Assembly (NCBI GenBank): GCA_023544645.1
Contig: JAMJFO010000007.1
Span: 1-64,000 of the forward strand
Length of the DNA: 64,000 nt
Origin: Desulfobulbaceae bacterium
GTDB taxonomy: Bacteria; Desulfobacterota; Desulfobulbia; Desulfobulbales; Desulfobulbaceae
Direction of reading: 5' to 3'
The notes below the pieces were generated by a model. That model was not told where the DNA came from, did not search any database, and worked only from the letters and a program-made list of their open reading frames with translations. This document shows positions 1 through 8,087 of this stretch, piece after piece. How positions within the stretch are numbered: position 1 is the first letter of the stretch; the number at the start of each line of letters is the position of its first letter. The translations under genes and the position numbers were made by a program.

Positions 1-158
1 TGATATTCCGGGGTCAGTGTAGATAATGTATTATTCACTTCTTCCGCCATATCATAACAAAGAATTAAAAATGAAAATAATGGTTTGTTTTTTTTGATAT
101 TTAAAATCTTTTCTATAATCATAAAAAGTATGGTCTCAGTGCTGTTTCTTTTTATCAT
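1..158 (-). CDS. Partial hypothetical protein running off the left edge
   Basis: On the minus strand an ATG at 158-156 is preceded by a strong GGAGG (168-164) with 5-nt spacing. The frame then stays open for 52 codons to the window edge, starting MIKRNSTETI and containing a lysine/isoleucine-rich stretch. It is AT-rich, unlike most of the window. I do not recognise a family. The support is only the ribosome-binding site and the uninterrupted frame. It could be a short non-conserved ORF, and the rest of it lies outside the window. Confidence 0.42.
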   Translation of the reverse strand, partial: MIKRNSTETILFMIIEKILNIKKNKPLFSFLILCYDMAEEVNNTLSTLTPEY

Positions 159-574
159 AATCACCTCCTGCCGTAATATGAAATTTAACGGAAGGAAGTG
201 TCCACGATTATGCTACCATCTCAAAATGACGTGGTCCACGTAAAAATTGGCACTTTGCCAAGCCCCTTTTTTCATGCTCTGCATTTTTTCATATTCTTTC
301 AGGCGAAAGCGATGGGATTCTTCCAGGCCAGTGGGCCGAGTTAACTGCCGGCAGAGAATGGGCTTGATTTTGTGACGGAAAAGTGTCTATAAAAACAGAG
401 AAAATGAAAATCCGGCAAGCGTCCTGTTTCTTCAGCGAACCCGGAAAAAGCGATTTCTTGTTACCTGCACATTGAAAACCATGATGATGTCAACATCGTC
501 TGGAGCATTACTCGTTGCGATGATTCATTCTGCTCATAATTTTCCAGGATATAAATAAGGACAGGAAGAAATAT
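159..574. other. Intergenic region before the glycosyltransferase gene
   Basis: No coding frame with a ribosome-binding site was found here apart from the divergent gene start at its left end. The stretch is AT-rich. An imperfect inverted pair around 199-242 (GTCCACG near 200 and CGTGGTCCACG near 231) is the only structured element noticed. No convincing promoter or transposase remnant could be assigned. Confidence 0.5.
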
Positions 575-1429
575 ATGATTTTAGTCATGTCTTTACTTGT
601 TAAAGATGAAGTGGATGTGATCAGAGAGAACATAGAGTATCATCGAAAAATAGGGGTAGACCATTTTCTGGTCATTGATAACGCTTCGACTGACGGCACA
701 ACAGATATTCTGGACGAATACAGGCAAAAAGGCTATCTGGATTACACGGTAGAGCCAGGACCATATTCACAAAGCGAATGGGTAACCGGGTTGGCGCGCC
801 GGGCATTCTGCGATTTCAATGCGGACTGGATAATCAACAATGATGGTGACGAGTTCTGGTGGTGTGACTGCGCAAATTTAAAACGAGAGTTTGCCAAGTA
901 CTCTAAAAACATACAAAAAGTTAAAGCCAGGCGTCATAACATGTTGCCGTCAGGTTCACCTTCCAGTGCGCCGTTTTATAAAAGAATGATAAAACGAAGA
1001 AAGGTCTCAATCAATTCCGCCGGTAAATTTTTACTACCCAAAGTGGCTGGCAGAGGGGCTGTTGATATCGTGGTTCATGCCGGATCGCACGATATTTCCT
1101 ATTCCAGTCCTGCGGCTTCAGCTCGCTCAGGTATTGAGATATTCCACTATCCGTACAGAAGCCATGAACAGCTTGTCAGCAAGGTTATCAATATTGGTCA
1201 GGGGTATGCGCGAAATCCTCAAATTGATCCAAAAACCGGGCGGAAGCTCGGTGGCGTAATGAGATCGTTATATGCTGAGTACCTTAACGATCCAATATCA
1301 TTGAAACGATTCTATGAAGGACAGATTTTTACCAATGCCGGGGCCTGGCAGGAACAGAATCCGATAGTAGAAGATCTGCGCATGTGCAACGCCATATCTT
1401 CCGCCATGAGTTCGAATAAATCCATATGA
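575..1429 (+). CDS. Family 2-type glycosyltransferase (Glyco_tranf_2_4-like)
   Basis: Probably a cytoplasmic glycosyltransferase acting on a surface polysaccharide or glycolipid; donor and acceptor are unknown. The 284-residue protein starts MILVMSLLVKDEVD, typical of the Glyco_tranf_2_4 group. DNASTDGT at 35-42 matches the nucleotide-binding turn, and NNDGDEFWW at 88-96 supplies the acidic metal-binding residues. AGGAAG lies just upstream of the ATG. Its stop overlaps the next start (ATGA, 1426-1429), so it is translationally coupled to the acyltransferase fusion. The family call is firm, the substrate is not. Confidence 0.8.
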   Translation: MILVMSLLVKDEVDVIRENIEYHRKIGVDHFLVIDNASTDGTTDILDEYRQKGYLDYTVEPGPYSQSEWVTGLARRAFCDFNADWIINNDGDEFWWCDCANLKREFAKYSKNIQKVKARRHNMLPSGSPSSAPFYKRMIKRRKVSINSAGKFLLPKVAGRGAVDIVVHAGSHDISYSSPAASARSGIEIFHYPYRSHEQLVSKVINIGQGYARNPQIDPKTGRKLGGVMRSLYAEYLNDPISLKRFYEGQIFTNAGAWQEQNPIVEDLRMCNAISSAMSSNKSI

Positions 1430-3108
1430 AGATGAAGTTCAAACTTCGGTTGTTTATTTTACAGACCTCGAGCAGAGTGCTCGACGCTGTTGCCGGAGAT
1501 CCTTTTGGCCGAGAGCCTTGGCTGTTTGCAAAAAATTCAAATGCGCTGGACAGGCTCGCGCAAAAATTACGAGAACGTCTCTTGTCGCTGAAGGGCAAGT
1601 GCAGTTTTTCGCGGAATGTCTATATCTCCTCCAGGGCGACCATCTCTCCCAGGCATCTGAGAATTGGCGAAAATTCGGTCATAGGGAGCGAAACACAGGT
1701 TGGTTACGATATCAAGATAGGCGCTAATTGCACAATTAATGCAGGCGCAATAGTCCGCGGTAAAGTACGGCTCGGAAACGAGGTCCGTGTGGCGAGTGGT
1801 GCCCAGATACTCGGTTTCAACCATACATTTGATGATTTGCTTCGGCCTGTTTATAAACAGCCTATTGAACGACAGGGGATCGAGATTGGTGATGATGTCT
1901 GGATTGGCGCCAATGCAATTGTTGTAGACGGTGTGGAAATTGGCTCACATTCGATAGTCGGTGCTGGCTCAATTGTTACCAGGAGCGTACAAGACTGGGC
2001 TGTAGTTGCCGGCAATCCGGCAAAAATAATTCGTTCACGTTTAACAGATGAAAGTCTTCGTAATCTCTACGAAGACTTTACACATAACTTGACGCGCGAC
2101 ATCCCGGCAATTTTACAAAATCACCGTGACGCAGACGGTTTTAAGGCCGTGCCGGGTGTCGGAGGAAAGTCTCGGGCATGGACTGATTCCATTGAGCTTG
2201 CGGCAATGGTTAATCAGAATCTCCTGGATTATGAAAGCCGCGACTTGATAAAAAAATTACAAGCATTTCAGGACCCGGAAACAGGATTGGCCCATGGGCC
2301 ATACGGTGAAGGAAAATTGCATAAGGGCGGAAAATATGTGGACATGTTGGAGTGCGCCCATTCCGCATATATGACGATGGCCACCGGTTATGCGCTGGAA
2401 TGTCTAGGATCGTCACTGATGTATCCGATTTACGTTGTAGACGAAATCGTGGAAGAAAAATTGTTCGATTATCTTGATAGACTGCCATGGGCAACAAACG
2501 CTTGGCAAGCTGGCGCCTGGGTGGATCACTTTGCGAGCGCCTGTTATTTCAATGCAAGATATTTCGGCTCCGGAAACGCAATCTCCAGTCTATTTTCCTG
2601 GCTGGAGCAGCATATTGATGCGCACAGTGGTATGTGGGGCGATCCGTATCCTGAAGGCGATTGGTCCCAGCCGGTCAATGGCTTTTACCGACTCACTCGC
2701 GGAACGTATACCCAGTATGGCAAATCTTTACAAATGCCGAATCAGGCTATAGACACAATATTGAATCATTCTGAAAGTTTAAAGTATTTCTCCCCTCGCA
2801 GCACAACCGCCTGCCATGTACTGGATATTATGCAACCGCTCTGGCTATGTCTTAAGGAAACTGATCATCGCCGGGAAGAAATCATGGATCTTGCCGGGAA
2901 GTGGCTTGTAAGAACCATACAGCGCTGGGACTCTGAGCGGGGATTGAGTTTTGAAACAGAAGAAAACGCAAAGCCCAGTGTCAAAGGAACTGAAATGTGG
3001 CTGAGTATTATTTGGTATTGCGCTGATACTCTCAAATTAAATCCCTCTTGCACTCACTTCAGTCCGAAAGGCATTCATCGGCCGGAGACTGTCTGGGCCA
3101 TACGATAG
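1426..3108 (+). CDS. Hexapeptide-repeat acyltransferase fused to a large C-terminal domain of unknown function
   Basis: This 560-residue protein has two parts. Residues about 62-205 form a left-handed beta-helix acetyltransferase of the maltose/xenobiotic type: repeated I-G-x-x hexapeptides, a candidate catalytic His at 133 in FNHTFDD, and the closing VVAGNPAKIIR. Residues about 235-545 are a second domain rich in Trp, His and Tyr (CAHSAYM, WQAGAWVDH, GMWGDPYPEGDW). By its helical character it resembles an alpha/alpha-toroid (terpene-cyclase or glycoside-hydrolase-like) fold, but I cannot name the family. Typical members of the acyltransferase family are about 180-220 residues, so this is a real fusion. 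It overlaps the upstream glycosyltransferase by 4 nt, suggesting glycan modification. Confidence 0.75.
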   Translation: MKMKFKLRLFILQTSSRVLDAVAGDPFGREPWLFAKNSNALDRLAQKLRERLLSLKGKCSFSRNVYISSRATISPRHLRIGENSVIGSETQVGYDIKIGANCTINAGAIVRGKVRLGNEVRVASGAQILGFNHTFDDLLRPVYKQPIERQGIEIGDDVWIGANAIVVDGVEIGSHSIVGAGSIVTRSVQDWAVVAGNPAKIIRSRLTDESLRNLYEDFTHNLTRDIPAILQNHRDADGFKAVPGVGGKSRAWTDSIELAAMVNQNLLDYESRDLIKKLQAFQDPETGLAHGPYGEGKLHKGGKYVDMLECAHSAYMTMATGYALECLGSSLMYPIYVVDEIVEEKLFDYLDRLPWATNAWQAGAWVDHFASACYFNARYFGSGNAISSLFSWLEQHIDAHSGMWGDPYPEGDWSQPVNGFYRLTRGTYTQYGKSLQMPNQAIDTILNHSESLKYFSPRSTTACHVLDIMQPLWLCLKETDHRREEIMDLAGKWLVRTIQRWDSERGLSFETEENAKPSVKGTEMWLSIIWYCADTLKLNPSCTHFSPKGIHRPETVWAIR

Positions 3109-3183
3109 CAAGCCGGACAGCTGGAAATTATACCATTGTATGGTCTTTGTTGAGTTGTCAACCATTAACGGAGGTCTTTTGTT

Positions 3184-3747
3184 ATGCTGACAGCATTTGT
3201 CGCGATCCTGGCCATTGGAGCCGCGCTGGTTCTCTGGTTTGTTGCCGTCTACAACAAGCTTATCAGGCTGCGCAACATGAAGGAAGAGGGGTGGAGCGGC
3301 ATCGATGTGCAGCTTAAGCGCCGTTCAAACCTTATTCCCAACCTGCTTGAGTCGGTGAAGGGATACATGGGGCATGAGCGTTCCGTGCTGGAAAAGGTGA
3401 CTGAAATGCGAAGCAGGTCCATGAACGCCTCCAGCGTCGATGCCAAGATTGCCGCTGAATCGGCCCTGACCAAGAGCCTTGGCAGACTGTTCGCCGTTGC
3501 CGAGAACTACCCCGACCTGAAGGCAAACCAGAATTTCATTGATCTCCAGCAGCAGTTGGCAGAGATCGAGGACCAGATCCAGATGGCCAGGCGGTATTAT
3601 AACGGCACGGTGCGCAATCTCAATGTCGGCATCGAGACCTTCCCCAATTCCATTGTCGCCGGCATGTTCAATTTTGCCAAAGGCGAGTTTTTTGAAATAG
3701 AGGATAAAGCGGACCGGGCCCTTCCCAAGGTCGATTTCACTTCCTGA
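3184..3747 (+). CDS. lemA: LemA family protein
   Basis: A 187-residue membrane-anchored protein with one N-terminal helix (about 3-27) followed by the LemA signature: a Tyr-Asn start to the helix bundle, then RRSNLIPNLLESVKGY, and near the end NGTVRNLN and FPNSIVAG. LemA proteins form an external or periplasmic helical bundle of unclear biochemical role. GGAGG precedes the ATG by 8 nt. It lies 23 nt before a DUF2207 gene, a widely conserved pairing that supports both calls. Confidence 0.92.
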   Translation: MLTAFVAILAIGAALVLWFVAVYNKLIRLRNMKEEGWSGIDVQLKRRSNLIPNLLESVKGYMGHERSVLEKVTEMRSRSMNASSVDAKIAAESALTKSLGRLFAVAENYPDLKANQNFIDLQQQLAEIEDQIQMARRYYNGTVRNLNVGIETFPNSIVAGMFNFAKGEFFEIEDKADRALPKVDFTS

Positions 3748-3770
3748 ACCGGTTCATGGAGTTAAGCGCA

Positions 3771-5708
3771 ATGACGTTTCCGCGCCCTTTATATCTCCTG
3801 TTCATTGTCCTGTCTGTATGTGGATTATTCTGCCTGGCCCCGGCGCCGGTTTTCGCCCAGCCGGAGGCGTCGCAGGAGCGGATTACCGGTTTTGACAGCT
3901 GGATAGAGGTGGAGTCAGGCGGTGGTATCAGGGTTGTTGAAACGATCTCGGTCGTTGCCCGGGGCGACAGGATTAAAAGGGGAATTTACCGGGATTTTCC
4001 CACAAAGTACACCAGCCCCTCCGGTGGCCGGTTCAAGGTTGATTTCACTGTCCTGGATGTCCAGCGCGACGGCCGCTCCGAACCATACCATACCGCTGCC
4101 CGGGATAACGGCATCAGGGTGTATATAGGCAGGGAGGATGTTTTTCTCGATTCCGGTCCGTACACCTATACCATCATCTACCAGACCGACCGGCAGATAG
4201 GGTTTTTTGCTGAGTACGACGAGCTCTACTGGAATGTCACCGGCAATGGCTGGGAGTTCCCCATCGATGTGGCCACCGCGACCATCAATCTGCCAAAACA
4301 GGCGAAAATCAAACAGTACAGTGTCTATACGGGGAGCCGGGGCTCCACCGCATCCAACGCCGAGGCAACGGTTATCTCCGACAGCGAGATCCGTTTCCGC
4401 ACAACAGAGCCGCTTGCACCCCGGGAGGGGCTGACCGTTGCCGCAGGCTGGCAGAAGGGGGTGGTCAGGCAGCCGGAATTCAAGGACGAGGCAGCCTATT
4501 TTTTCCGTGACAACCGCTTTCTCGTGCTCGGTTTCCTGGGTCTGTTTGCTCTGTTGTGCTATTATGGCATTGTCTGGAACAGGGTCGGCAGGGATCCGGA
4601 ACCGGAGGCCATCATCCCCCGCTTTGACCCGCCGGAAGGATACACCCCGGCAGCTGCCCGCTTTATCATGCGCATGGGGTTTGACAACAAGGCATTTGCT
4701 GCCGCCCTGGTCAACCTGGCAGTCAAAAAATACTTGGTCATCGACAATGATAAGCGCACATTCACCCTGAAGCGTTCAGATAAAGCGACAAAAAACATGC
4801 TCTCCGCCGGGGAGGGGAAAATTGCCGACCAACTTTTTGCCCGTTCCGGCACCCTGGAGCTCAAGCAGAGCAATCACAAGGAAATCAGAGCGGCAATTAC
4901 CGCATTCAAGAAGAGCCTGCAGTCTGATTTCGAAGCGCTGCACTTCAAGCGCAACAGCAAATTCATGGTGCCGGGTGTTCTTCTTGCCATCCCCATAATC
5001 GCTTTAATAATTGCCTCGTCCCGGGAAAAGGAAGTTGCCCTGTTCATGTCTGTCTGGCTCTCGGCCTGGACCGCAGGCTGTTATGCCCTGCTGCTTAAAG
5101 TCTATAATGCCTGGAAGATCGCCAGGTCGGAAGCATCGGGCCTGGGAGAAAAAGGCGCGGCGCTTTTTGTAACCATTTTTTCACTGCCGTTTCTGGGGGG
5201 CTGGATAGCCGGTTTTTCGATCTTTGTTTTTCAGGTCTCGTTCATGGCAGTTTTGGTCCTGGCAGCAGTGCTTATCGTCAACGTTCTTTTTTATCATCTT
5301 CTCAAGGCGCCGACCATCATGGGCAGAAGGGTGATGGACCAGCTGGAAGGGCTGAAAATGTATCTTTCGGTTGCCGAAAAGGACCGGCTCAATCTCCTCA
5401 ATCCGCCGGAGAAAACACCCGCGCTTTTTGAAAAACTCCTCCCCTGGGCCATGGCTCTGAACGTGGAACAGGAATGGGGGGAACAGTTCAATGATATTCT
5501 TGCCCGGGCAGCACAGAAGGGGGAATATTCTCCTTCCTGGTACAGCGGTCACCATCATTTCACCCCTTCCTCGTTGGCCTCCAGCCTCGGCACTTCCCTG
5601 TCGGCAACCATATCCTCATCGTCCACTGCCCCCGGTTCAAGCTCAGGCAGCGGCGGCGGCGGTTCTTCCGGCGGTGGTGGAGGAGGAGGCGGCGGTGGCG
5701 GCTGGTAG
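3771..5708 (+). CDS. DUF2207 domain membrane protein with a poly-glycine tail
   Basis: Role unknown; it is the conserved partner of LemA. I chose the ATG at 3771, not the in-frame ATG at 3756, because GGAG at 3758-3761 sits 9 nt ahead of it and a clean signal peptide follows (ending near PVFAQ). An extracytoplasmic DUF2207 domain comes next (RGIYRDFPTKY, YWNVTGNGWEFPI), then a helix near residue 245 and a further cluster of helices around 400-520. The C-terminus is a Ser-rich linker ending in an unbroken glycine run and a final Trp. That tail is common in this family and may be an export or surface feature. Confidence 0.88.
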   Translation: MTFPRPLYLLFIVLSVCGLFCLAPAPVFAQPEASQERITGFDSWIEVESGGGIRVVETISVVARGDRIKRGIYRDFPTKYTSPSGGRFKVDFTVLDVQRDGRSEPYHTAARDNGIRVYIGREDVFLDSGPYTYTIIYQTDRQIGFFAEYDELYWNVTGNGWEFPIDVATATINLPKQAKIKQYSVYTGSRGSTASNAEATVISDSEIRFRTTEPLAPREGLTVAAGWQKGVVRQPEFKDEAAYFFRDNRFLVLGFLGLFALLCYYGIVWNRVGRDPEPEAIIPRFDPPEGYTPAAARFIMRMGFDNKAFAAALVNLAVKKYLVIDNDKRTFTLKRSDKATKNMLSAGEGKIADQLFARSGTLELKQSNHKEIRAAITAFKKSLQSDFEALHFKRNSKFMVPGVLLAIPIIALIIASSREKEVALFMSVWLSAWTAGCYALLLKVYNAWKIARSEASGLGEKGAALFVTIFSLPFLGGWIAGFSIFVFQVSFMAVLVLAAVLIVNVLFYHLLKAPTIMGRRVMDQLEGLKMYLSVAEKDRLNLLNPPEKTPALFEKLLPWAMALNVEQEWGEQFNDILARAAQKGEYSPSWYSGHHHFTPSSLASSLGTSLSATISSSSTAPGSSSGSGGGGSSGGGGGGGGGGGW

Positions 5709-5830
5709 TATTCTCCTCCTATTCTCTGGTGTAGTATTTGCATGATAAAGGGGAATGGATGATATTAACAGACAGCTGGAAATAACCGGCAAATTCAAGT
5801 GCGCCTATCTGGCCGGACAGGGGTGAAGTG

Positions 5831-5968
5831 ATGAAAGTACTGACGTTCAACGGCAGCCCCGGGAAAAAATGGAACACGGCCGTGCTGCTTGGAAAAGCAG
5901 TTGAGGCGCCGCCTCACCGGGGGCGGAAACCAGGCTGGTTAATTTCACTGCGGAAAAGGAGAAAGTAA
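5831..5968 (+). pseudogene. Remnant of an NAD(P)H-dependent FMN reductase / flavodoxin-fold gene
   Basis: A 45-codon frame begins MKVLTFNGSPGKKWNTA, matching the N-terminal FMN phosphate-binding segment of NADPH-dependent FMN reductases (usual form NGSPRKxxNT). After residue 28 the frame loses similarity, but the +1 frame near 5922-5950 reads GAETRLVNF, the continuation expected for that family. The gene therefore carries a frameshift and then runs into the stop at 5966-5968, directly before the aldo/keto reductase. Intact members are about 180-200 residues. A 23-codon frame at 5755-5826 just upstream may belong to the same debris. Confidence 0.6.
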
Positions 5969-6985
5969 ATGAAGACAGAAAACATCGAACTTGGACAATT
6001 GGGCAACAGCGGAATTTCCGTCAGCAGAATCTGTCTGGGGACCTGGGCTATCGGCGGCTGGATGTGGGGAGGCACCGAGGAGGATGAATCAATCCGCACT
6101 ATCCTGACCGCGTTGGACAAGGGAATTACCTTCATTGACACGGCGCCGGTTTACGGGTTCGGCCGCTCTGAGGAAATCGTTGGCAAAGCCCTCCTCAATG
6201 GGAACGTGAAGCGCGATCAGGTCGTGGTCGCCACCAAATGCGGTCTGGAGTGGAGCGATAAAGGAAAAATCTCCAGAAATTCCAGCCGCGGGAGGATCCT
6301 CCAGGAGGTTGAAGATTCGCTGCGCAGGCTGCAGACCGACTACATTGATCTGTATCAGATCCATTGGCCCGATCCTGACACGCCGTTTGAGGAAACCGCG
6401 CAGGTCATGACCGAACTGCTGGCGGCGGGAAAAATACGGGCGGTGGGCGTCAGCAATTATTCGCCGGCGCAGATGGATGAATTCCGTAAGGCAGCGCCGC
6501 TGCACTCTGTCCAGCCGCCCTACAATCTTTTCGAACGCGGGATTGAGGCCGATGTGCTTCCCTATGCGAAAAAGCACGGAATCGCAGTGCTGGCCTATGG
6601 GGCTATCTGTCGGGGCCTGCTCTCGGGCAGGATGAAACCGGATACAACATTTGAGGGGGATGACCTGCGGCGGCATGATCCCAAGTTCAGGGAGCCCCGC
6701 TATGCCACATATCTTCAGGCCGTATCCGAGCTTGATGAACTGGCGAAAAAAGAACATGGCCGCAGCGTACTTGAACTTGCTGTCCGCTGGGTGCTGGAAC
6801 AGGGGGCGATCGCTCTCTGGGGAGCCCGTCATCCCGGACAGCTGGAGAACGTCAACCAGGTCTTTGGCTGGTCCCTGAGTTCCCTGGAGCTGGAGGAGAT
6901 CGATGATGTGATCAGCAGAAATATTCCGGACCCCGTTGGCCCGGAATTCATGGCTCCGCCGGAGGGTGATGCGGGCTCCCGCTAA
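5969..6985 (+). CDS. Aldo/keto reductase
   Basis: NAD(P)H-dependent reduction of aldehydes or ketones in the cytoplasm; substrate unknown. The 338-residue TIM-barrel protein carries the full catalytic tetrad: Asp57 and Tyr62 in IDTAPVYG, Lys90 in VVATKCG and His132 in YQIHWPD. RxGAxxPxQ-type cofactor residues appear near WGARHPGQ. AAGGAG precedes the ATG by 7 nt. The gene follows a decayed flavoprotein reductase gene, so it may once have been in a two-gene redox operon. Confidence 0.93.
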   Translation: MKTENIELGQLGNSGISVSRICLGTWAIGGWMWGGTEEDESIRTILTALDKGITFIDTAPVYGFGRSEEIVGKALLNGNVKRDQVVVATKCGLEWSDKGKISRNSSRGRILQEVEDSLRRLQTDYIDLYQIHWPDPDTPFEETAQVMTELLAAGKIRAVGVSNYSPAQMDEFRKAAPLHSVQPPYNLFERGIEADVLPYAKKHGIAVLAYGAICRGLLSGRMKPDTTFEGDDLRRHDPKFREPRYATYLQAVSELDELAKKEHGRSVLELAVRWVLEQGAIALWGARHPGQLENVNQVFGWSLSSLELEEIDDVISRNIPDPVGPEFMAPPEGDAGSR

Positions 6986-7077
6986 AAAACAACGCGGTGA
7001 TAACTACGTTTTTCTCCGGATTGATCGGCAGGGCTGGCCCCCGGAACGGAGGGGGCACACCGGACATGCAAGCGGAC

Positions 7078-7740
7078 TTATTGCCGCCGGCGGAACAGCT
7101 GGGGATTGCGGTCAACAAATTCGCGGATCCACCGTTGCAGAAATGACTTGTTGCCGGTGGTTTTGAGATAACTGTACCCGAGCACCGATATAATAAGGGC
7201 GCCCAGGGTATCGACGATCAGGTCCCACATGGTATCTGTCAGCCCGGAAGGATCGCCCAGCATTGGCTTCTGCATATTGGTGCCGAGGAAATGATCCATG
7301 CCGAATTCGAAGATTTCCCAGATCGCGCCCATCCCCACTGCGAACAGAAAGGCGAAAAAGGCCACGAAGCCGGGCTTCATGTGCAGGTCTATCTCTTCCA
7401 TTTCATTGAGAACGTGGACCAGCAGAAAGCCGACAATGCCGAGGAGAAATCCGGAAGCGGTATGCAGCAATATGTCCCACCACCAGAAACGAACGTAGTA
7501 GCCGCGGACCTCGCCGAGAAACAGGGACGCGAAGATAAAGGCAATGGCCAGCAGCTCGAATTCAGGGGGAATGAAAACGTGCAGTCCTTTTTTGAGAAAC
7601 AGGGGAACCAGGGTAATGATAATGATGCCGGCGGTGATCACCGCGGTCAGCCACTGTTGTTCCCAGACAGCGCCAACGGCGCCGGCAAGCAGAATTGCCT
7701 GCAGGACAAAGGTTGAGCGATGACGGATTAACAGTCCCAT
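7078..7740 (-). CDS. DUF2238 (YjdF-like) integral membrane protein
   Basis: A 220-residue polytopic membrane protein with about six helices. Characteristic features are WWDILLHTASGF, GAIWEIFEFGMD and TDTMWDLIVDTLGAL, the conserved Asp/His/Glu-bearing helices of the DUF2238/YjdF family. Function is unknown. The C-terminus is short and basic. No strong Shine-Dalgarno precedes the ATG at 7740. It is transcribed divergently from the P-type ATPase operon, across a 347-nt gap. Confidence 0.78.
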   Translation of the reverse strand: MGLLIRHRSTFVLQAILLAGAVGAVWEQQWLTAVITAGIIIITLVPLFLKKGLHVFIPPEFELLAIAFIFASLFLGEVRGYYVRFWWWDILLHTASGFLLGIVGFLLVHVLNEMEEIDLHMKPGFVAFFAFLFAVGMGAIWEIFEFGMDHFLGTNMQKPMLGDPSGLTDTMWDLIVDTLGALIISVLGYSYLKTTGNKSFLQRWIREFVDRNPQLFRRRQ

Positions 7741-8087
7741 GAGAATGCTGAATGTTGAGGGTTGAATTTTTCGCGGATTTCCATCTCACCACGGGAGGAT
7801 TTGGCCATGGTGAATCCTGAATTTCTTTTCCTATTGTACGCAATTCGTCGCCCTAATTCATGTTTTTTTCCTTCCCTGTTCAGGATTCATGCATAACGTT
7901 TACTCCATCGATCGTATTTCCTCGTCAACACCATGATGTTCACAACTCCTTGCTCTAAGACCTGCAATGGCTTATCGTGTTTATTGCGTTGCTCAAATCT
8001 GCGGCACCTGGGACCATTTGCAACTTCGTGGGTAATCATATCGTTCAGGTACATGCCCTGTGGGGAGTTGCACGGAGAGAGGTATAA
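7741..8087. other. Divergent intergenic region with an 11-bp inverted repeat
   Basis: No gene is seen. TGAATCCTGAA at 7811-7821 is exactly inverted as TTCAGGATTCA at 7879-7889, with a 57-nt AT-rich spacer. This could be a distant operator pair or the remains of a dispersed repeat. The region should hold the promoters for both flanking genes, but no near-consensus promoter stands out. Confidence 0.5.

Noticed and set aside
1-574. Possible insertion-sequence end near 1-20 and 199-250
   Set aside because: The words resemble ends of some mobile elements, but no transposase gene, complete inverted repeat or target duplication can be shown in the window.
5555-5743. Proline-rich minus-strand frame opposite the DUF2207 tail
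   Set aside because: It is simply the complement of the glycine codon run.
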